Shown: positions 60,901 to 64,000 of the stretch, in pieces
How positions within the stretch are numbered: position 1 is the stretch's first letter
Layout: each line of letters starts with the position of its first letter
Assembly (NCBI GenBank): GCA_030248225.1
Contig: JASANE010017524.1
Coordinates: 62,001-126,000, forward strand
Source of the DNA: Trileptium ribeirensis
Taxonomy: Eukaryota > Nematoda > Enoplea > Enoplida > Thoracostomopsidae
Reading direction: 5' to 3'
Length of the DNA stretch: 64,000 bases
Notes under the pieces: model-generated
Databases searched by the model: none
What the model saw: the letters and a program-made list of their open reading frames with translations, nothing else
What the model was told of the DNA's origin: nothing
Position numbers and translations under genes: made by a program

Positions 60901-63035
60901 AATATTTTGCATACAGAAGTCCAGATTTAGCAACATAAAAAAATTTTAATTTAGTTGAACATGGGGCTTTAGGCCGAGTGGCGGGACTGACATGAGGGAA
61001 AAGTTCACGAACAAAGAGGTAATTGGAAAATGGAAAATTTGGTCCCTCTCACCCCCCCCCCCGTGGACGAACTTTATTCAATACATAATGTAGCACATGT
61101 TTCATCGTTTCGGTTTTAAATTCAACGTAGGTGATAAATAAATTATCGACTTCATCTGTAAAATTCGTCATAAAAACCAACTTCAATCAATACCGCGTCT
61201 AACTGGGTTTGTATTTCTAAAATTTGTTCCTGTTTTATATTGCTGAAATTATGAAAGCGGGTTGCAGAAAAATCTCGGTAAGGGGTGCTTCGAAACGAAT
61301 GTGGCACGGAATCTCGAAGACCCATGGTTTAGACATCCCCAGTAACCGTGAGTATATTTATGGTAAAACTGTAAATTACGGTTGATACCTTTACTGTTCA
61401 TTTTTTCAAAAATCCATATTATGGTTTTTCCGCCGGTTTTTCGAAGAAGTTTCGGTTTTGAAAATATGACCATTTCGAACTTCTGCAATACGAGTCGCGC
61501 AATGGAAATGTTGATAGAATTATGAACGCAATAACATCATAGATTTGGATCCAGGCTGAGGCAATAGGAAACGGCTTCCCTTTTAATGTAATAATTATTA
61601 TAAAATTCTCAAGTCGGCTGCTGTTTTGTGCTTTACTCCGACGCACATGCCAGCTTACATCGTATGTAGTTATTACGCTCCGAAATATGACGATACGCAA
61701 GGATATTAGAGAGCCCCTTCTTTGGTAACCACTGTTATCGTAACTTATACATTTGAGCGCAGTTCACATGGAAATACTCCGAATTGGCAATTACACGCAG
61801 TAATTAAATTTGTGTTTACATGATTAAGTTTCTCGAGGAAACAGAATTGTTGCCAGCGGATATGATTTCGCTACGCTAGGTCTCCAATCCAAAAGACAAA
61901 AATAATGCTAGCAGCGTTGTACTAGACTTGCAACTTTTTTTAAAAAGGTACGGTTCGAACTCGGATCAGAAACGAAATTGTTATTCAAACCAGGAATTTT
62001 CTACCAAACTATATACCTTTATTAGCGAGCGAAGCTATACGGCATCGGATAACGGTGTAAAATTGGGGTGTACAAGCCGTGAACGACGGTGCGATGCTCG
62101 TAGTTGAGGGAAAAGGTGACGCCGAGATAATAAGGTTTTTGGGATCAACCAGTGAGTGTCCTCGATCGAATCGTGATTGAACCGCCGCAATGGCCGACGC
62201 CTCCACCATCACCGAAGCCAATGCATATTATTAAGTAAACATTTTTGGTTATCTTTTTCGTTTTGGATTAACAAGAAACAATTTGGAACAAAAACTGATG
62301 TATTACTGCATTCGTGTAGTGAGTGTGAGGAGATGTGATGGATCTGTTGAAGTTGAAAACTCAACAGTTGAGCCTAGATATTTTTTGTAGGTTTGCAGTC
62401 TTGAGAATTTTGCAAAAACTTATTTGTAGGCAGCAAAAAATGCCTACAATGTAGTTTCTATATTTATTGGGGTAACGCGTAGGCTTTCTCAAAACAATTT
62501 GGGCTTTTTCGGGAACTCCAAGACGAATTCATACACATGTTTCGAAACAGAGGTGGTGCTCTGCTTTCCAATCAAAATAACGTGAGTACTACACAGGTTG
62601 TTTAAGTGCCATATTGAATCTTAATATTTTTTTAATTTCAATATTTTATCTAATATATTCAAATATTTTATCTAATCTATATTTTATCTAATCCATATCA
62701 AATCTTAATTTATTCTTAATCTCAATATTTTATTTCAATCTTAATATTTTTTACCAGCAATTAAACGAACAATTTTTAGTTATTTTTAAAGCCTTAGGAT
62801 GCTAATAGAAAACAGCTGACCGTAACGCACAGAGATTACGGATCAAAATGGTTATGAGCACCCTGTCCACATATTGCATATTGTAGCTGCTATAGAGGGA
62901 ATCAAAAGCTTTATTTCAGGTTCTCCGCTGGAATGTTCTTGGGCTTCAAGGCTCGCTACTGAGTCAATTTGTGGAGCCGATTTATTTGGATACAGTTGTT
63001 TTGGGCAGTTTGTTTCATCGAGAGCACATGGTTCG
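30209..63035 (+). CDS. ADAR: Adenosine deaminase acting on RNA (ADAR), 11 exons, 3' end outside window
   Basis: The product converts adenosine to inosine in double-stranded RNA. Exons join at 30209-30914, 33841-34064, 37287-37460, 41044-41182, 44226-44413, 45934-46152, 47122-47290, 48668-48861, 50948-51084, 57999-58119 and 62920-63035. All junctions are GT-AG with compatible phases. The 795 complete residues contain dsRNA-binding domains at about 35-102, 248-316, 335-402 and 430-508, a KSKKRKV basic motif at 123-129, a Met/Gly/Pro/Tyr-rich linker at 137-235 and the deaminase from about 551. His627, Cys685 and Cys754 match the zinc ligands, and Glu629 the proton-shuttling Glu. Residues matching the inositol hexakisphosphate pocket (ARR, KIEQG, SCSDK, RWN, LQGSLLS) are present. 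Met724 replaces the usual base-flipping Glu. No Z-DNA-binding domain was seen. The last 100 or so residues are missing. Confidence 0.93.
31610..31880. repeat. Tandem array, about 126-base unit, in intron 1
   Basis: Two full units and the start of a third begin near 31611, 31736 and 31864. They share GTAATATTAGTAAAAGTGTG, TGGACGC and AATAATGGACTC. Related single units recur at about 32650-32885, so the family is dispersed as well as tandem. Confidence 0.8.
31905..32640 (+). repeat. About 740-base dispersed repeat, copy in intron 1
   Basis: It matches 63,090-63,840 in the same orientation. Shared blocks include GATCGGCCATAACTCGG, ATTTCATAGTAAAATGATAA, TTAAGGCTCCGGTTCTGGA and GCTATCGAGAGCTGATTGGC. 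No coding potential or terminal repeats were recognised. Confidence 0.8.
33841..34064 (+). CDS. ADAR: ADAR coding exon 2: most of dsRBD2
   Basis: The acceptor is CATTTTAG and the donor GTAAGT. Two leading bases complete the split codon from exon 1. It encodes [16 protein letters not shown] and [19 protein letters not shown], with [11 protein letters not shown] at the start of the last helix, which continues into exon 3. Confidence 0.93.
34065..37286 (+). other. ADAR intron 2
   Basis: No gene was recognised. It contains a run of ten G (34381-34390), a fragment of the CTGGCCTGTCCACAG repeat family (36375-36500) and a three-copy tandem array close to the acceptor (36561-37160). Confidence 0.7.
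36561..37160. repeat. Tandem array, 200-base unit, in intron 2
   Basis: Three units begin GTTAAGAATCTTGTAGGGGG at or near 36567, 36767 and 36967, exactly 200 bases apart. Each unit holds two related half-units sharing CTTTTAACGTATGTCTCGG and GTTTGTTTGTTACGCTTGG. Copies are very similar, so the amplification is recent. It ends about 125 bases before exon 3. Confidence 0.9.
37287..37460 (+). CDS. ADAR: ADAR coding exon 3: end of dsRBD2 and start of dsRBD3
   Basis: The acceptor is TTTTCAG and the donor GTAAGT; phase 0 at both ends, 58 codons. ALKELFQYD finishes the last helix of dsRBD2. [16 protein letters not shown] opens dsRBD3, which is split from its core strands by intron 3. Confidence 0.92.
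39698..40012 (-). repeat. CTGGCCTGTCCACAG-family repeat, reverse copy
   Basis: Read on the minus strand it begins CTGGCCTGTCCACAGCCCTC and runs through a GGGGCATGGTCATTCTCGGG-like block, as in the copies at 42111 and 60687. The far end (near 39,698) is diverged. Confidence 0.65.
40729..40990. repeat. Minisatellite, about 42-base unit, next to exon 4
   Basis: About six units, each with GACTGTATTGACAACTATT or a close variant. The lead-in alternates between ATTGTCGCGAG and ATCGGC types. It ends about 54 bases before exon 4. Confidence 0.8.
41044..41182 (+). CDS. ADAR: ADAR coding exon 4: core of dsRBD3
   Basis: The acceptor is [29 protein letters not shown] is a textbook dsRBD strand-strand-helix segment, ending in [11 protein letters not shown]. 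The donor is placed at GTACGT so that the one left-over base joins CT of exon 5. The alternative GTGTAC two bases upstream would break the frame. Confidence 0.9.
41183..44225 (+). other. ADAR intron 4
   Basis: No gene was recognised. GTACCCCCGGCTC words (about 41,710-41,760) and a GAGCCGGGGGC word (about 41,850) could pair. A complete CTGGCCTG-family element lies at 42111-42479. The rest is A+T-rich. Confidence 0.6.
42111..42479 (+). mobile_element. CTGGCCTG...CAGGCCAG terminal-inverted-repeat element
   Basis: This 369-base element begins CTGGCCTGT and ends ACAGGCCAG, which are perfect 9-base inverted termini. It is flanked by ATAAG at 42106-42110 and 42480-42484, a possible 5-base target duplication. 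It has no coding capacity. Relatives lie at 36375-36500, 39698-40012 (reverse) and 60687-61067. The superfamily is not assigned. Confidence 0.65.
44226..44413 (+). CDS. ADAR: ADAR coding exon 5: first half of dsRBD4
   Basis: The acceptor is AATATTTTAG and the donor GTGAGT. It encodes [20 protein letters not shown] and a longer than usual Ser/Thr-rich loop ([16 protein letters not shown]) before the strand VYRVK. The frame is open upstream too, but the pyrimidine-rich acceptor and the phase fit favour this start. Confidence 0.88.
44414..45933 (+). other. ADAR intron 5
   Basis: No gene was recognised. Most of the first 900 bases belong to a dispersed repeat (44560-45290). The rest shows nothing definite. 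Confidence 0.6.
44560..45290 (+). repeat. Dispersed A+T-rich repeat, copy 1
   Basis: It shares with 52555-52980 the start AAATTACAAAAAGTGAGCGG, a TTCAACTAAATA block, AATAATTATTCATT-like words and the end AATCGGCCCAGTAGTTATTG followed by GACGAAAA. Copy 2 is shorter in the middle. There is no coding content. Confidence 0.7.
45934..46152 (+). CDS. ADAR: ADAR coding exon 6: second half of dsRBD4 and linker
   Basis: The acceptor is CAATTTTTAG and the donor GTAAAA; 73 codons, phase 0. [20 protein letters not shown] and [13 protein letters not shown] complete dsRBD4. A Pro-rich linker to the deaminase follows ([16 protein letters not shown]). Confidence 0.92.
46153..47121 (+). other. ADAR intron 6
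   Basis: No repeats or genes that I recognise apart from A+T-rich sequence. Confidence 0.5.
47122..47290 (+). CDS. ADAR: ADAR coding exon 7: start of the deaminase domain
   Basis: The acceptor is ATATTTTCAG and the donor GTAAAG. It encodes [15 protein letters not shown] and [20 protein letters not shown], which match the N-terminal helix and first strands of ADAR deaminase domains. Confidence 0.93.
48000..48260 (+). mobile_element. Relic of a LINE reverse-transcriptase C-terminus
   Basis: Frames read [24 protein letters not shown] and then, after frame changes, [11 protein letters not shown]. This fits the W-x-L...RMLRW...LRWLGH pattern at the C-terminal end of many LINE reverse transcriptases. 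It is broken by stops and frameshifts. Only this end is present, as expected of a 5'-truncated insertion. The clade is not assignable. Confidence 0.55.
48503..48635 (+). pseudogene. Decayed duplicate of ADAR catalytic exon 8
   Basis: After an acceptor-like AAAAATACAG the same phase as exon 8 reads [20 protein letters not shown], then a region like the true exon with [12 protein letters not shown]. It keeps CHAE but changes LALNDC to RTLNEC and ARR to GGF. The frame reaches TGA soon after LSDICFE. I see no donor that would join exon 9 in phase. It is most likely a dead exon copy; a regulated poison exon is the alternative. Confidence 0.75.
48668..48861 (+). CDS. ADAR: ADAR coding exon 8: catalytic HAE motif
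   Basis: The acceptor is ATTCTTCTAG and the donor GTATTG. It encodes [20 protein letters not shown] with zinc ligand His627 and catalytic Glu629, then [11 protein letters not shown] and a GYRLK end. A decayed second copy of this exon lies about 165 bases upstream. Confidence 0.95.
48862..50947 (+). other. ADAR intron 8
   Basis: A 126-base tandem array lies at 49025-49402. The remaining 1.5 kb is A+T-rich with no recognised gene. Confidence 0.6.
49025..49402. repeat. Tandem array, 126-base unit, in intron 8
   Basis: Three nearly identical units with CAGTCTAATATTTTTGAACA starting at 49033, 49159 and 49285. Very few differences separate them, so the expansion is recent. Confidence 0.92.
50948..51084 (+). 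CDS. ADAR: ADAR coding exon 9: PCGD zinc motif
   Basis: The acceptor is TTTGCACAG and the donor GTGAGT. It encodes [20 protein letters not shown], with Cys685 as zinc ligand, then [17 protein letters not shown] and the loop after it look closer to ADAR2-type than to ADAR1-type sequences, but this is an impression from motifs only. Confidence 0.95.
51120..51598. repeat. Tandem array, about 98-base unit, in intron 9
   Basis: Five units with ATGTAGTCC(TT)CGTTGAGAATA, CGTTGCGGTGATATCGGA and AGAGCATGTTATGTGGCAAA, at about 98-100 base spacing. It starts 35 bases after the exon 9 donor. Confidence 0.92.
51634..51692. mobile_element. Short inverted-repeat element (CTCGCC family), deleted copy
   Basis: CAGTACTCGCCAGAAATGA at the left end and TCATTTCTGGCGAGTATTG at the right form a hairpin with about 20 bases between. 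Its termini match those of the elements at 53103 and 60115. It looks like an internally deleted non-autonomous DNA transposon. Confidence 0.75.
52555..52980 (+). repeat. Dispersed A+T-rich repeat, copy 2
   Basis: Relative of 44560-45290, with the same start (AAATTACAAAAAAGTGAGCGG, one extra A) and the same AATCGGCCCAGTAGTTATTG near the end. It is shorter because of internal differences. Confidence 0.7.
53103..53280. mobile_element. Short inverted-repeat element (CTCGCC family), 178 bases
   Basis: The termini TACTCGCCAGAAATGAGTG and CACTCATTTCTGGCGAGTA are perfect inverted repeats of 19 bases. The interior is A+T-rich with repeated TCGAACAAA words and no coding capacity. This is the form of a MITE. 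Confidence 0.85.
57114..57762. repeat. Long palindrome in intron 9
   Basis: Arms 57114-57404 and 57432-57762 are imperfect reverse complements separated by 27 bases. Paired blocks include GGTTCTTTTCCATTAT with ATAATGGAAAAGAACC at the outside and CGATAACCGTATCCTAAGTT with its complement beside the loop. Transcribed, it would fold into a hairpin of about 290 pairs with bulges. It begins about 230 bases upstream of exon 10 when measured from its end. Confidence 0.9.
57999..58119 (+). CDS. ADAR: ADAR coding exon 10: base-flipping loop and second zinc Cys
   Basis: The acceptor is TTATTTTTAG and the donor GTGAGC. It encodes [38 protein letters not shown]. The Met of EQGMGSIPV aligns with Glu488 of human ADAR2. 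Cys754 in SCSDK is the third zinc ligand. Confidence 0.95.
60115..60285. mobile_element. Short inverted-repeat element (CTCGCC family) with TA flanks
   Basis: A 171-base element from CAGTACCCGCCAAAAATGAC to GTCATTTTTGGCGAGTACTG, flanked by TA on both sides as expected for Tc1/mariner/pogo-type insertion. Inside are CTCGCTCGCGACTCGCTCGA words in both halves. It has no coding capacity. Confidence 0.88.
60687..61067 (+). repeat. CTGGCCTGTCCACAG-family repeat, copy in intron 10
   Basis: It begins CTGGCCTGTCCACAGCCCTC and follows the order of the element at 42111, with GGGGGAAATT, AAAATGCTAGAAATATTTCC and CATGGGGCTTTAGGCCGAGTG-like blocks. The right terminus is eroded and ends in a C run. Confidence 0.65.
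62920..63035 (+). CDS. ADAR: ADAR coding exon 11 (last one in the window)
   Basis: The acceptor is TTTATTTCAG and the donor GTAAGT. It encodes [20 protein letters not shown] and [19 protein letters not shown], a strongly conserved stretch of ADAR deaminases. It ends in phase 2, so at least one more exon lies beyond 64,000; none is visible in 63,036-64,000. Confidence 0.94.
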
Positions 63036-64000
63036 GTAAGTTGGTTACTAGGGTACTGGGGGTATACTCAGAGCGTGGTGTAACGTAGTGGAGCTTGTGC
63101 GTTGCAGGGGTTAAAACTCTTAAATTCCGTCTGTTTGTGATCGGCCATAACTCGGGGACGACTTAACCGATTTTCATGATCTTGGACTCATTCGAACCGC
63201 CATAGTCGATTTACAGTGTACATCCCCGAACGTTTTTTGATTTGAGGTGTGGTTCCGTGACTAGAGGTCAAAACGAGGGTTTTTAGCCTATTTTAGTGCC
63301 CTCCATGGAAGCAAGGTTATTTTTGTCTTAACTTTCGAACTTTTCTCTCAGTTTGGTTTTATTTCATAGTAAAATGATAAATATTGATGCCTTTTTAGTT
63401 TTTCGATTAAGGCTCCGGTTCTGGATTATGGTGTTTGAGGTATGGCACTTTCGTGGTTCCTCGACCCAAAATTCGAAAATTTGTTCTACTTCCTGGGCGG
63501 CTGAAAAGTTTTGCTTGGGGGTTTTCGGGCATGGAAAGCTCATTGCCGGTGCTGGTTTTCCTCTGCGACCCATGGTTCCATGAGTACGATGATGTGGCGC
63601 CCCCTTGGTTCGTCGACCCAAAATTCCTATAACGTCTTGGGATGCTGACAGCTTGCACTTGGGGTTTTCGAGCATGGAAACCTCATTACCGGTGTTAGTT
63701 TTGTTCTAGCTTGTGCGGCATTGTGTGATATCCACATATAGCATATCGGCACATGCTATCGAGAGCTGATTGGCTTACACTCAAAAAGCGCTGTGCACAT
63801 ATGCTTCACTACGCTGTGCAATCTCGATAAAGTTACTGGTCTTCTGTCGGAATGTGTAAAAAGGTGAAATTTATTTCTTCAGAATTTTGGATCACGTCAA
63901 GAAGCACTGTGACTAACATAAAAGTATAATATTAGTTATTTATCTGGGAGTGCATAAATTATTGCTTGATCTGGTGTTGGTATATATAAATCCTTACACA
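63036..64000 (+). other. ADAR intron 11 (partial) with dispersed repeat
   Basis: 63,090-63,840 is the second copy of the roughly 740-base repeat of intron 1, same orientation. No further exon was found before the window ends. Confidence 0.7.

Larger units (their letters stand above)
58120..62919 (+). other. ADAR intron 10 (4.8 kb)
   Basis: It contains a MITE (60115-60285) and a CTGGCCTG-family repeat (60687-61067). ATTTTATCTAATAT-type short repeats lie at 62,620-62,760. No gene was recognised; frames such as 59159-59491 show no domain. Confidence 0.6.

Overview
The window is metazoan nuclear DNA. The strongest evidence is an intron-rich gene for an adenosine deaminase acting on RNA (ADAR), a family known only from animals. 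It sits in A+T-rich sequence full of tandem and dispersed repeats. I cannot name the species or phylum.

Bases 1 to about 18,500 form one giant imperfect inverted repeat. The left arm (1 to about 9,110) reappears in reverse complement in the right arm (about 9,510 to 18,497), with a spacer of about 400 bases near 9,310. The left side is cut by the window edge, so the structure may be larger. Each arm carries the same gene set in mirror orientation: an acidic ORF remnant, a coiled-coil ORF, a pogo/Tigger-like DDE transposase relic with a long charged C-terminal part, and a 219-residue ORF I do not recognise. The arms differ by many substitutions, indels and frameshifts, so this looks like an aged mobile-element structure and not a simple assembly fold-back.

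From 18,498 to about 30,000 I see no confident gene. There are open stretches of unknown meaning at 18.4-20.3 kb, a poly(T) tract near 20.8 kb, and a third decayed copy of part of the arm at about 20.96-21.64 kb. A G+C-richer tract follows at about 21.9-27.0 kb, with three consecutive hairpins and one tRNA-like A/B-box pair. Two tandem arrays lie at 27.0-27.45 kb and 29.3-29.9 kb.

From 30,209 to 63,035 the plus strand carries eleven coding exons of the ADAR gene with compatible splice phases. They give 795 complete residues before the C-terminus runs off the window. The protein has four dsRNA-binding domains, a Met/Gly/Pro/Tyr-rich linker after the first, and a deaminase domain with all zinc ligands and the catalytic Glu. 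The position matching ADAR2 Glu488, which fills the gap left by the flipped base, is Met. A decayed second copy of the catalytic exon lies in intron 7. The introns hold a roughly 650-base long palindrome, three short inverted-repeat elements with TIRs like CAGTACTCGCC, a LINE relic and several minisatellites. The pre-mRNA of this dsRNA-editing enzyme therefore contains several potential dsRNA hairpins of its own.
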